64,000 nt of DNA from G965220305 sp965220305 (GTDB taxonomy: Bacteria; Chloroflexota; Dehalococcoidia; Lucifugimonadales; UBA3495). How positions within the stretch are numbered: position 1 is the first letter of the stretch; the number at the start of each line of letters is the position of its first letter. Both the position numbers and the translations under genes were made by a program. A model generated the notes under the pieces. The model did no database searches. It was not told the origin of the DNA and worked only from the letters and a program-made list of their open reading frames with translations. The stretch is from assembly GCA_965220305.1 (NCBI GenBank), contig OZ244817.1, positions 1,860,001-1,924,000 of the forward strand. Direction: 5' to 3'. Of this stretch, positions 8,622 through 16,963 are shown in pieces.

Positions 8622-9296
8622 CTAGCTTATCAAGTGCAACAAAATCTTTTCGTACCCAGATGTTCCCGACTGATAAACTTCTGGGAAACGGTCCTGAACT
8701 CCCACTATATGCCGCATAGACGGATTCATCCAACCGATGGCTTCTATCATGTTGTTGTGGTGCTGGTCAAGATTTTTCCAATGCCAGATGGGTTCATAAT
8801 GAAAAACCCGATTGCGCAGTCTTAGAATCTGATTCAAACGGTCTGCTACAACTTTTCTGGTTCGAGATTCATTGGGCATGTATGGGAAGACATCCTTCAG
8901 CAAGCTATGCCACAGAACTACCTCGTAGCCCTTATTGAATAGGCTGACCCAAAAGCCAAAGTTGGAACTGGCTACCAGTTGGTTTATATCATCTGATGGC
9001 TTATTTTGTTTGCTAAGCCTGTCTTTAATTTCTTTCAGGGTTTCTTGTTGGTTGGGTTGCAAAACTTGGTCAAACCAGTTCTCATTGCCGAATTTATTGC
9101 TAACGGCATTATGAATGCTGTTGCGTAGAGTCACTTCCAACCCGTGCAGGGCGGGGTAAAAGCTCTTGCTTAGGGCGATATTCCACAGATAACGTGCATA
9201 ACATTCCACTTCGCTGTTATCTCGACTGCAACGATACGAACTCAGACGATTCTCTGAGATTGCCTTTTGCAATAGATTGAAAATTTCCTGTTGCAT
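8622..9296 (-). CDS. AbiF-like Abi_2 family HEPN protein
   Basis: A 224-residue protein with Abi_2/AbiF features: HGLEVTLRNSIHNAVSNKFG near residues 50-70, SSNFGFWVSLFNKGYE in the middle, and LRLRNRVFHYEPIWHW near residue 170. The RNRVFH stretch is an Rx4-6H HEPN ribonuclease motif. Codon use is visibly more AT-rich than neighbouring genes, which suggests transfer. AbiF proteins are reported as abortive-infection RNases paired with a noncoding RNA. The hairpin and promoter just upstream on the same strand fit that model. Cleavage target unknown. Confidence 0.8.
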   Translation of the reverse strand: MQQEIFNLLQKAISENRLSSYRCSRDNSEVECYARYLWNIALSKSFYPALHGLEVTLRNSIHNAVSNKFGNENWFDQVLQPNQQETLKEIKDRLSKQNKPSDDINQLVASSNFGFWVSLFNKGYEVVLWHSLLKDVFPYMPNESRTRKVVADRLNQILRLRNRVFHYEPIWHWKNLDQHHNNMIEAIGWMNPSMRHIVGVQDRFPEVYQSGTSGYEKILLHLIS

Positions 9297-9319
9297 ATCA
9301 GCCTAAAGTTATGATATAT

Positions 9320-9410
9320 TACTCTGTGCAGTCCCCGGGATAGCCCTCTCCCGGCTTAACGCCGGTGATGACCCCGGGGTTTTTGTTTGTCTACGCTCCG
9401 TAGCCTGCCT
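9320..9410 (-). ncRNA. Candidate AbiF-associated structured RNA
   Basis: Upstream of the AbiF-like start lies a compact fold. The outer stem CCCCGGG (9333-9339) pairs with CCCGGGG (9373-9379) and encloses an inner hairpin CCGGC-TTAAC-GCCGG (9351-9365). Read on the minus strand, it would sit between the proposed promoter and the AbiF start. Read on the plus strand it ends in GTTTTTG and resembles a terminator, so the strand and role remain inferred. Confidence 0.45.
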
Positions 9411-9416
9411 TCAATT

Positions 9417-9445
9417 ATAATATGGATGTTCCTCTTACCTCACAA
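9417..9445 (-). promoter_or_regulatory. Candidate sigma-70 promoter for AbiF/RNA
   Basis: Read on the minus strand: TTGTGA (9440-9445), a 17-bp spacer, then TATTAT (9417-9422). Transcription would begin near 9410 and pass through the hairpin into the AbiF-like gene. Confidence 0.45.
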
Positions 9446-9511
9446 TAGTTGTAAGGGGACTTGGCATCATTTTTTAAATGTTCGTATAGGCTATGCTAGG
9501 CTTAGGGGGAG

Positions 9512-10945
9512 TCATGGCACCAGGGGTTGCCCCACCAGGCCCCAATAGGGCAGCACCAGCAGAAACAATACTCCAATGGCTACCGCGGTCATGGCCAGGC
9601 CGAACCGAAACACCTCCGGGGCCCTGATGCCCGCCCGTTGAAAGACGACGATGGCCGAACTCCCCCCGGCGGGGTAATAGACCGCCGAGTCTCCAACCAC
9701 CACCGCCGCCATCCCGCAGACCAGGGGATTGAGCCCCAACGATTCTCCCGTCGCCAACGCAATGGGTATTACCAACGCCAGGTACCCGGCGATATTGGGC
9801 ATCAGGAACCGCACCACCGCGAAGCAACAGCAGAGGACGAAGAGGAGCAGCCAAGGATTGTCCCCCAGTCCGCCAACACCGCCGACCAGGGCGTTGGCCA
9901 GCCAGCCGGCGGCCCCGCTGGTAAACAGGGCGTGGGCCAAGGATAGGGAGGTGGCAATAACAAAGAAGTTGCTCCAACCGACGTTTTGTTCAAAATCCCG
10001 CCAACTGAGTATGCCGACGCCCGGCAGGAGAATCAGGGTCAAGGCAATCAGCGCGGGGACCGCCGGGTGCAGGCCGTGGGCGAAGTCGGTGAACCAGAGC
10101 AGCGCGGTAATCAGGGCTATGGCCCCGGCCCTGAGTTCGATGGGTTCAACCCGTCCGGTGGTCAGGGGCCCTACGCCCGGACCCGGCGTGAAGCTGAACC
10201 CCGAACGGTAAATCAGGTATAGCAGGGCCCCGCCCACCACCAAGTTGGCGTAAAAGGGGATGCTCATCAGCAGGAACCACCGAGTCCAGGAGAAGTCTCC
10301 CAACAGCCCGGAAGCCACCACCGGCGTGATCCCCCCGGCCAGCAGGGCGGTGGAGCCCAGGCGGTTCAGCGCCCCCAGGGCCAGCATTACCCCCCGATTC
10401 AGGGGGTGCTCCTGGGAGATGCCCCACCGTTCCATCACCTGTTCGTAGATATGCACCATGATGGCCCCCCGGGTGCTGGCGGAAGGGAGGGCGAAGGTGA
10501 GGGCCGCGAAGGAGAACAGCATCTGCACGTAGAGGATGCGGGGGCTTCCCGCCGCACCCCGCATCAGGAGGATGGCCAACCGCTCGGCCAAACCGGAACG
10601 GTGGACCGCCAACCCCAGGGTCAAAATGCCAATCAGGAAGTAGGCAACGGGTTGGGAGAAGCCGTACAGGGCCGATCCAATGTCGGGTGCGCCCCCAATG
10701 ACCACCAGCAGCACCACGCCACCGATTCCGGACACGGCTATGGGCGCCACCTCGGTGGCCCAGAGCACAACGGCCAACGCCATGACCGCCAAAGCCGCCT
10801 GCCCCTGGGGAGTCAGTCCCTCGGGGGCGGGCATCAACAGCAGAACGCCAAAGACCAGCAGGGGGGCTATCACCTTGAAAGCCTCCCCCTTGGTCGTCTT
10901 GATGCCGCTGGCTTGAAAAGCGGAGGTCAGGCTTTTCTTGAGCAT
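9512..10945 (-). CDS. DASS (SLC13) family anion:Na+ symporter
   Basis: A 477-residue polytopic membrane protein with about 11-12 hydrophobic helices. Features include an N-terminal ALAVVLWATEVAPIAVSG, a conserved LPSASTRGAIM (the SNT-like signature region of the first half), and VGGVGGLGDNPWLLL with FLMPNIAGYLALV in the second half. The family imports dicarboxylates, citrate or sulfate with sodium. The substrate is unclear here. A GGGAGGT site precedes the ATG. It appears monocistronic on the minus strand. Confidence 0.85.
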   Translation of the reverse strand: MLKKSLTSAFQASGIKTTKGEAFKVIAPLLVFGVLLLMPAPEGLTPQGQAALAVMALAVVLWATEVAPIAVSGIGGVVLLVVIGGAPDIGSALYGFSQPVAYFLIGILTLGLAVHRSGLAERLAILLMRGAAGSPRILYVQMLFSFAALTFALPSASTRGAIMVHIYEQVMERWGISQEHPLNRGVMLALGALNRLGSTALLAGGITPVVASGLLGDFSWTRWFLLMSIPFYANLVVGGALLYLIYRSGFSFTPGPGVGPLTTGRVEPIELRAGAIALITALLWFTDFAHGLHPAVPALIALTLILLPGVGILSWRDFEQNVGWSNFFVIATSLSLAHALFTSGAAGWLANALVGGVGGLGDNPWLLLFVLCCCFAVVRFLMPNIAGYLALVIPIALATGESLGLNPLVCGMAAVVVGDSAVYYPAGGSSAIVVFQRAGIRAPEVFRFGLAMTAVAIGVLFLLVLPYWGLVGQPLVP

Positions 10946-10971
10946 GGCGTTGGGGACCTCCCGTCAAATGG

Positions 10972-11003
10972 CACAACCCCCGGGGCTGAGTCCGGGGGTT
11001 GTG
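10972..11003. terminator. Hairpin between enoyl-CoA hydratase and DASS genes
   Basis: A long stem, ACAACCCCCGG with CCGGGGGTTGT, lies in the gap downstream of the minus-strand hydratase gene. No U-tract follows on either strand, so termination is only probable. Confidence 0.4.
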
Positions 11004-11035
11004 GGCGCTTCAACCAATATGGCGAAGTTCGTTAC

Positions 11036-11809
11036 TTACGATACCTGGGGCTTGCGTCCCTTGCGGTCCAGGAAGTCCTTGAAGCCCTCTTCCACCGAGA
11101 GGCCCTGGAAGCGGCCCCGGCGGGCGTTAATCTCGTTGAGGTATTGCTCCTCCAGGGGCAGCCCGGTATGCTCCATGAGCATCTGCTTGATGTTGGCGAC
11201 GCCCTGGGACCGGTTCTTGGCGATGCCGGCGGCAATCTCAACCGTGCGGTCCAGCAGCTCTTCCCGGGGCACCAGGTGGTTAATCAGGCCGATGTGGTAG
11301 GCCTCGTCGGCGAAGACTTCGCGACCGCTGTAGAGCAGTTCCTTGGCCCGGTTGATCCCCACCAGCATGGGCAGGCTCCAGGTGGCGTTCATCTGGCCGT
11401 AGTTCACCGCCAGGAAGCGGAAGCTGGACTTCTCGCAGCCCACCAGGAAGTCCAGCGACGTTGCCATAACCGTGCCGCCGCCGTAGCAGAGCCCGTTGAT
11501 GGCCCCGATGACGGGCTTGGTGCAGGTGGCCAGGTGCCAGGTATACTCGGAGCGCTGGGCGGTGATGCGTTCCCGGTCCTCATCGCCCAGCTCTCGGTTC
11601 TCGTGAATATCGGCCCCGGCGGAGAAGGCGCGCTCCCCGGACCCGGTGAGGATGATAGCGCCGACGCCCTCGTCATCCTCCATCTCGCTGATGGCCTGGT
11701 CCAGTTCGGAGACCAACTGGAAATTCAGCGCGTTGAGCACCTCGGGTCGGTCCAGGGTAATGATGGCAACCCGGTCCACCTGGTCGATTTTGATGGCCTG
11801 AAAGCTCAT
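11036..11809 (-). CDS. Enoyl-CoA hydratase/isomerase family protein
   Basis: A 257-residue crotonase-fold protein. It has RPEVLNALNFQLVSEL, the first oxyanion-hole element GERAFSAGADIHE, and the second PVIGAINGLCYGGGTVMA. The position of the second catalytic glutamate of true hydratases is not matched with certainty, so another crotonase reaction is possible. The chosen ATG has GAGGAG 9 nt upstream; a longer frame would add 12 residues. A second crotonase lies at 51028. Likely role: beta-oxidation or aromatic acyl-CoA breakdown. Confidence 0.88.
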   Translation of the reverse strand: MSFQAIKIDQVDRVAIITLDRPEVLNALNFQLVSELDQAISEMEDDEGVGAIILTGSGERAFSAGADIHENRELGDEDRERITAQRSEYTWHLATCTKPVIGAINGLCYGGGTVMATSLDFLVGCEKSSFRFLAVNYGQMNATWSLPMLVGINRAKELLYSGREVFADEAYHIGLINHLVPREELLDRTVEIAAGIAKNRSQGVANIKQMLMEHTGLPLEEQYLNEINARRGRFQGLSVEEGFKDFLDRKGRKPQVS

Positions 11810-11969
11810 ACAGAAAAACTCCTCGGTACGAAAATTCTCAATCACATCCCCACCCAGAACCCTCCACTCTGTTGTAATACTAAAGCATAAACGCCCGGGA
11901 AAGTAAACCTGGGGACGGGACGCGCCGGTCCTCTAGTTGGCCGCCACTCCCATCCCGGTACCACAGACC

Positions 11970-12038
11970 GGTCCTTCGACAAGCTCAGTCTGAGCGACTT
12001 CACCATGCATACCCGCTCATGGTGGGCCTGTCGAACCA
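11970..12038. repeat. Family B repeat pair
   Basis: Opposed copies of TCCTTCGACAAGCTCAGTCT and CGCTCATGGTGGGCCTGTCG lie in the 11810-12171 gap. No gene is seen in this gap. Confidence 0.75.
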
Positions 12039-12171
12039 CTCCCCTTTGTTGACGAAGCTATCCCGCCCTCCTAAACTCTCACCTATCGGACTGACGTATC
12101 AAAGGCTCTGAAAATTGCCCCAGCACCCAACCTAAGAGCGTAAATCGGCTGAAAGTTGAGAGGGGGAAGAT

Positions 12172-13131
12172 ATGGCCCAGCAAAGAATTGGCGTGGTGGT
12201 GTCGGCTGGCGACAGCGTCGCCGCCCTGGACAACGTGGAAGACCTGGAACGTCGGGGAATCTCCGCCGCCTGGATGACCAGCGGCAGCACCGGCGGCGGG
12301 GAGAGCCTCAGCGTCTTTGCCGCCGCCGGGACTCGCACCCAGGACATTATGATGGGCACGGCCATCACCCAGACCTTTCCCCGTCACCCCATTGCAGTGG
12401 CCCAGCAGGTGCTTTCCCTGGCCCAGTTGGCTCCCAACCGCTTCCGGCTGGGGCTGGGCACCAGCGGCCAAGGAGGTATGGAACAGACCTTTGGCGTCAA
12501 CTTCCGCGCTCCCCTGGCCCACCTGCGGGAGTACATCCGCATCCTGAAGGCGCTGCTTCAGGAGGGTTCGGTGGACCACTCGGGGCGCTACTACCAGGCC
12601 CACAGTAACATTCCCGGCCCGGTGGACGTGCCGGTGATGGCCGCCGCCCTGGGGGCCCGGGCTTACGAGATTTGCGGCGCCGAGGCCGACGGCGCAATCA
12701 GTTGGGTCTGCCCCCGTTCCTACCTGCGGGACGTGGCCCTGCCCGCCATGCAGCGGGGAGCGGAGCGGGCCGGCAGGGAGACGCCGCCCCTGATTGCCCA
12801 TGTTCCCGTGTGCGTCCACGACGACGCCGAGGAGGCCAGCCAGGCCATCGGCCAGCAGTTCCGGGGGTTTGCCCGGGCGCCCTTCTACGTAAATATGTTC
12901 GCCAACGCCGGGTTCCCGGAGGTCTCCGAGGGTTCCTGGAGCCAGGGCATGGTAGACGCCGTGGCGGTGTCGGGCAACGAGGCCCAGGTGACCCAGGGGC
13001 TACAGGACATGCTGGCCATGGGGGCCACCGAGCTGATGGCCTCGCCGGTGGCGGCGGGAGAGGACCGGGAGGCGTCGCTGGAACGCACTATGGGACTGCT
13101 GGCCCAGGTCTCCAGGTCGGTTGCCGGGTAG
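12172..13131 (+). CDS. LLM class flavin-dependent oxidoreductase
   Basis: A 319-residue luciferase-like monooxygenase fold (TIM barrel). It has an N-terminal GVVVSAGDSVAALDNVEDLERRG region, then the barrel segments IMMGTAITQTFPRHPIAVAQQ, FRLGLGTSGQ and YIRILKALLQEG, the last being the usual LLM helix. Such actinobacterial and Chloroflexota enzymes commonly use F420 rather than FMN. The AGAGGGGGAAG site precedes the ATG. The substrate is unknown. Confidence 0.87.
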   Translation: MAQQRIGVVVSAGDSVAALDNVEDLERRGISAAWMTSGSTGGGESLSVFAAAGTRTQDIMMGTAITQTFPRHPIAVAQQVLSLAQLAPNRFRLGLGTSGQGGMEQTFGVNFRAPLAHLREYIRILKALLQEGSVDHSGRYYQAHSNIPGPVDVPVMAAALGARAYEICGAEADGAISWVCPRSYLRDVALPAMQRGAERAGRETPPLIAHVPVCVHDDAEEASQAIGQQFRGFARAPFYVNMFANAGFPEVSEGSWSQGMVDAVAVSGNEAQVTQGLQDMLAMGATELMASPVAAGEDREASLERTMGLLAQVSRSVAG

Positions 13132-13190
13132 GGAACCGTCAATGGCATTCGTCCATGGCGCCCGCAGATTCATGTAGGAGTGCAGGAACA

Positions 13191-13829
13191 ATGCCCATCA
13201 ATTTAGCCTTCGCAGAGCCATTAGCCATAATGAATGCCCTTAAAGAGTATCTCAATCTGATTGAAGAACAGACAGAGCGCAGCTTAACCTCGGGAAAATG
13301 CGAATTAGAAGACCCATCCTGGAACCCGTTCTTTGTTCCCTACACCATGCGCGGCGTATTCCTCATTGCCATGTGGGCAGCGTATGAGCATGCTGTGTGC
13401 CACACTGCATACCTCATTGAAAAGCAACAAGGGCACCAGGGTTCTTTCAGTGATATAAGGGGAGGGCCCGACTTTCCGAAGACCGCTAGGAAATACTACA
13501 AGTGTAAGTTCCCTTTCGATCTGGCACCGAATGAACGATGCTGGCAGAAGTTGCTTTTGCTCTATGCCCTTCGTAACGCAATGGCCCATGCGAACGGGGA
13601 TCTTGAATTGGTCAGGAGGTCACCGTTCAAGAAGCAAAGGAAGCGGATTATGAAAGCTATCAACACGGAAGGAGTTGGGGTTAATGAACGCTACGGCTTT
13701 ATCATAGTCAGTGGCGATTTTCTGAGATGTACGTTCAAGATAGTGAAGGACGAAGTGTCGGGCCTTATGGACAGGTATACACAGTGGGACAAAGACAATA
13801 GGGCCTCACAACAAGGGCAGGAAGTCTGA
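13191..13829 (+). CDS. Hypothetical protein with HEPN-like RNxxxH motif
   Basis: A 212-residue soluble, helix-rich protein. Near residues 125-137 it has LLYALRNAMAHANG, resembling the R-N-x(3)-H catalytic signature of HEPN-type proteins. The C-terminal half is basic (KKQRKRIMK). Codon use is more AT-rich than the preceding LLM gene. The ATG follows TAGGAG and opens a frame that otherwise reads back into the LLM gene in a non-coding phase. No specific family recognised; a role in RNA cleavage or defence is a guess. Confidence 0.65.
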   Translation: MPINLAFAEPLAIMNALKEYLNLIEEQTERSLTSGKCELEDPSWNPFFVPYTMRGVFLIAMWAAYEHAVCHTAYLIEKQQGHQGSFSDIRGGPDFPKTARKYYKCKFPFDLAPNERCWQKLLLLYALRNAMAHANGDLELVRRSPFKKQRKRIMKAINTEGVGVNERYGFIIVSGDFLRCTFKIVKDEVSGLMDRYTQWDKDNRASQQGQEV

Positions 13830-13881
13830 GAAACATGCCGTACTTAGATTTTCTGGCTCAACCTACAAGAGGCTGGAGTGC

Positions 13882-14973
13882 ATGACCAAAACCTCGTATC
13901 TTCTGAGGCCCATGTTGGCAATAGGTCTGGTTATTGCGGTCGTGTCCGCGGCTTTGGCGTGCGGGGGCACTGCCGACGAGGGTACGAGTAGCATGGACTT
14001 TTGGGGAAGCGCCACCGTGGAAGATGTACTGACCGAGTTGGACCGAGGCATGGACATTAATGCAAGGGACGAATCCGGCAATACACCACTGCGCTTAGCC
14101 GCGTCTTGGAATAAAGAGCCAGCGGTCGTTAAGTTGTTGTTGCACCGAGGTGCAGACGCCAACGCCAGAGATGACAGCGGTTCTACACCCCTTCACGATG
14201 CTGCGACGTTCAATGAAGAACCAGAGGTTCTTCAATCGCTGCTGGATAGGGGGGCGGACATTTTGGCGAGAGACGACTCGGGCGCTACCCCCCTGCATGA
14301 TGCTGCGACGTTCAATGACGAGCCAGCAGTCATCGAGCTGTTGCTGGATAGAGGGGCCAAGATTAATGCAAGGGACGACTCGGGCGCTACCCCCCTGCAT
14401 GATGCTGCGACGTTCAATGACGAGCCAGCAGTCATCGAGGTGCTGTTGGACCGGGGAGCCGACGTCAATGCAAGAGACGACTCGGGTGGTACTGCCCTGC
14501 ACTTAGCCGTGTCGTGGAATAAAGAGCCAGCGGTCACTGAGGTGCTGTTGGACCGGGGAGCTGACGTCAATGCGAGAGATGACTTCGGCCAGACTCCACT
14601 GCTTTCAGCCACATTCTGGGGTTCGGTGGTACCGGTGGCAGTTATCGAGTTGCTGTTGGACCGTGGGGCGGATATCGATGCAAGATTCTTCGGCGATACT
14701 CCCCTACATAATGCCGCGAGGTCGCATGACGATCCAGCGGTCATCGAGTTGCTGTTGGAGCGGGGCGCGGATGTCAATGTAAGGGACGACTCGGGAAGTA
14801 CACCCCTGCATTCGGCCGCTGGGTTTAATGAAGAACCAGCGGTCATCGAGTTGCTGCTGGACCGGGGCGCGGACATTACGGCCAGAAACTACGATGGAAT
14901 GACGACGTGCCAATTTGCGGAGAAGAACGAAAATCTGGAAGACGCAGAAGTCATCCACCGGTTGTGCCCGTAG
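13882..14973 (+). CDS. Ankyrin-repeat lipoprotein
   Basis: A 363-residue protein with a signal peptide and lipobox (VSAALAC, Cys at about 27). It is followed by eight 34-35-residue ankyrin repeats and a degenerate ninth, each close to DVNARDDSGATPLHDAA then LLLDRGA. It should be anchored outside the membrane and mediate protein binding. Repeats 3 and 4 are nearly identical at DNA level, pointing to recent internal duplication. Repeat 6 carries two extra residues. No partner gene is obvious. Confidence 0.9.
   Translation: MTKTSYLLRPMLAIGLVIAVVSAALACGGTADEGTSSMDFWGSATVEDVLTELDRGMDINARDESGNTPLRLAASWNKEPAVVKLLLHRGADANARDDSGSTPLHDAATFNEEPEVLQSLLDRGADILARDDSGATPLHDAATFNDEPAVIELLLDRGAKINARDDSGATPLHDAATFNDEPAVIEVLLDRGADVNARDDSGGTALHLAVSWNKEPAVTEVLLDRGADVNARDDFGQTPLLSATFWGSVVPVAVIELLLDRGADIDARFFGDTPLHNAARSHDDPAVIELLLERGADVNVRDDSGSTPLHSAAGFNEEPAVIELLLDRGADITARNYDGMTTCQFAEKNENLEDAEVIHRLCP
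14271..14461 (+). repeat. Nearly identical tandem ankyrin units
   Basis: Two consecutive 102-bp units share long identical runs such as GACGACTCGGGCGCTACCCC and TTCAATGACGAGCCAGCAGT, including synonymous positions. Confidence 0.75.
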
Positions 14974-15014
14974 GTATTATGGGAACTCGGACGCCATATC
15001 GAAGGAGATGGAAG

Positions 15015-15160
15015 ATGCTCAGACGCTCGGCTTCCACCGCAACCACAGACCAATTGGAGAGCTTCTACCGGGAGTTGGAGGGTTACAGCGTGGCCCCCCT
15101 GTGGACGGTGCAGGAGGAGGCGCTGGTGGCCCTCTTCAGCTTCACCGACTCGCCGGTGCT
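15015..15160 (+). pseudogene. Gentisate 1,2-dioxygenase-like N-terminal stub
   Basis: An ATG with GAAGGAGATG upstream opens a frame encoding DQLESFYRELEGYSVAPLWT followed by VQEEAL. This resembles the start of gentisate 1,2-dioxygenase/bicupin enzymes (FYRxLExxxLAPLW). The similarity fades within about 45 residues and the frame ends by 15254 with no cupin motif. It appears to be the remnant of a deleted gene. Confidence 0.4.
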
Positions 15161-15238
15161 CCAAATCCCTGGGGCTGCTGCGGGAGCAGAGCCATCCCCG
15201 GGAACGCCAGCAGTCCGGGTAGTCGGCAGGAGAGAGTC

Positions 15239-15604
15239 ATGGACGACGCCGTGAAACAAGCCCTGGAGCGCGACCACACCATCGACATTACCACCACGGG
15301 AAAACAGACGGGACAGCCCCGGCGCAAGGAGATATGGTTCCACAACATCGACGGGCGACTGTTCATCACCGGCACCCCGGGCACCCGCGACTGGTACGCC
15401 AACCTGGCGGCCAACCCGGAGTTCACCTTCCACCTGAAGGGAAGCGTCCGGGCCGACCTGCCAGCCCGGGCCACGCCCATCTCCGACCCGGAGCAGCGGC
15501 GGGACATCATCTCCCGCATCCACCAGAAGCTGGGCGGCAACCGGGACCTGCAATCCTGGGTGGCGGGCAGCCCCCTGGTGGAGGTGGAGTTGTTGAGCGG
15601 ATGA
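15239..15604 (+). CDS. Deazaflavin-dependent nitroreductase-like protein (DDN family)
   Basis: A 121-residue split-beta-barrel protein. It has ITTTGKQTGQPRRKEIWFHN near the N-terminus, where family members read TTTGRKSGxxR, then GRLFITGTPGTRDWYANLAANPEF. These are hallmarks of the F420H2-dependent DDN/PNPOx-like group. The start is placed at an ATG after GGCAGGAG; an upstream extension of the frame has no family match. With two LLM enzymes nearby, an F420-based redox setting is likely. Substrate unknown. Confidence 0.82.
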   Translation: MDDAVKQALERDHTIDITTTGKQTGQPRRKEIWFHNIDGRLFITGTPGTRDWYANLAANPEFTFHLKGSVRADLPARATPISDPEQRRDIISRIHQKLGGNRDLQSWVAGSPLVEVELLSG

Positions 15605-15643
15605 AGCTGTGACCGGCTGACCCTCATCCCCGCAAGGATACCT

Positions 15644-15735
15644 TCATTCCGGCTCTGAGCCGGCCCCGTTTTGCAACGGGGCCGGAATCTAATCCAGGAA
15701 CCCCCCGCCGTCTTTCCCGCGAAAGCGGGAATCTA
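15644..15735. repeat. Nested palindrome plus family A copy
   Basis: An ATTCCGGC..GCCGGAAT frame encloses a CGGCCCCGTT..AACGGGGCCG hairpin. It is followed by a family A copy at 15708-15735. Confidence 0.65.
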
Positions 15736-15805
15736 GGGGGTGGGTTGAGGGGCAAGCCCTCTAACGGGCCTAGCCAGAGCCCAACACTGAAAGGAGAGAA
15801 CCATC

Positions 15806-16693
15806 ATGCAAGTTGGCGTAGTGTTTCCCCAAACGGAAATCGGGTCCGACCCCGGGGCGGTGCGCGATTACGTGCAGGCCGCCGAAGACCTGGGTTTCAA
15901 TCACCTTATTGTCTACGACCACGTGCTGGGGGCCGATACCCAGCACCACCAGAATTGGCAGGGGGGCTACACCTCCAGGGACATGTTCCACGAGCCCTTC
16001 GTGGCCTTCGCCTACATGGCCGCCATCACCACCACTTTGGAGCTGGTAACGGCCATTCTGATTCTGGGCCAGCGGCAGACGGCCCTGGTGGCAAAGCAGG
16101 CGGCGGAGGTGGACCTGCTCAGCGGGGGAAGGTTGCGCCTGGGGGTGGGCATCGGCTGGAACCACGTGGAGTACGAGGCCCTGGGCGAGAATTTCCGCAA
16201 CCGGGGCCGCCGCAGCGAGGAGCAGATTGAGCTGCTGCGCACCCTGTGGACCCAGGACGTGGTCAACTTTGAGGGCCGCTGGAACAAGGTGTCCCACGCC
16301 GGCATCAACCCCCTGCCGGTGCAGCGTCCCATACCCATCTGGATGGGCGCCGGAGGGCGGCAAGGCCCCATACCCCAGGACCGGGTATTGCGCCGCGTCG
16401 GTCGGCTGGCCGACGGGTGGTTCCCCCAGTTCTCGCCGGGCGACGAAGGCCGCGAAGCCATCGCCAAGGTGCGGCAGTACGCCGAGGAAGCGGGCCGAGA
16501 CCCCCACAGCATCGGCATTGAGCCTCGCATCAACCTGGACGACGGCGACGCCGAGTTCTGGGCCGACCGGGCCCGGGCCTGGGAGGAGATGGGGGCGACC
16601 CACATCTCGGTCAACACCATGCGGGCCGGGTTGAGCGGGCCGCAGCAGCACATCGACGCCATCCAACGCTTCGGCGAAGTGGTGCAGGGGTAG
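15806..16693 (+). CDS. LLM class F420-dependent oxidoreductase
   Basis: A 295-residue luciferase-like protein. Features: MQVGVVFPQTEIGSDPGAVR at the start, GFNHLIVYDHVLG, LELVTAILILGQRQTALVAK, then RLRLGVGIGWNHVEYEALG, typical of the F420-dependent TIGR03619-type subfamily. The AAGGAGAG site precedes the ATG. It shares fold but little direct sequence with the other LLM enzyme at 12172. It probably acts as a monooxygenase or reductase in the cytosol; its substrate cannot be told. Confidence 0.88.
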   Translation: MQVGVVFPQTEIGSDPGAVRDYVQAAEDLGFNHLIVYDHVLGADTQHHQNWQGGYTSRDMFHEPFVAFAYMAAITTTLELVTAILILGQRQTALVAKQAAEVDLLSGGRLRLGVGIGWNHVEYEALGENFRNRGRRSEEQIELLRTLWTQDVVNFEGRWNKVSHAGINPLPVQRPIPIWMGAGGRQGPIPQDRVLRRVGRLADGWFPQFSPGDEGREAIAKVRQYAEEAGRDPHSIGIEPRINLDDGDAEFWADRARAWEEMGATHISVNTMRAGLSGPQQHIDAIQRFGEVVQG

Positions 16694-16755
16694 AACGGTT
16701 CAGACACCCTCATTCCTTCGTCTGCGCTCAGGACAGGCTCCACCTTCCCACTCCT

Positions 16756-16904
16756 CTGGATTCCCACTTCTGCGGGAATGATGAAGGGAGACGGGAAAGG
16801 GGCCAGTCCTCTCCCCTTTGACGGAGGAGGGTTAGAGAGGAGGTGATGATACAACGGCCTCGTCTGCCCCCTCCCCTGGATTCCCGCTTTCGCGGGAATG
16901 ACGG
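16756..16904. repeat. Two family A inverted repeats
   Basis: Copies at 16756-16782 and 16876-16904 lie between the converging LLM and amidohydrolase genes. The rest of 16694-16963 shows no gene. Confidence 0.8.
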
Positions 16905-16963
16905 AGGGGACGGCGGGCCGAGAAATACTCCCGGCCCGCGCTGGTTGAGCGAGGGACCGCCTC

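Noticed and set aside
10406..11890. Long plus-strand frame opposite the DASS and hydratase genes
   Set aside because: Low-complexity product spanning two good genes and the hairpin between them; antisense artefact.
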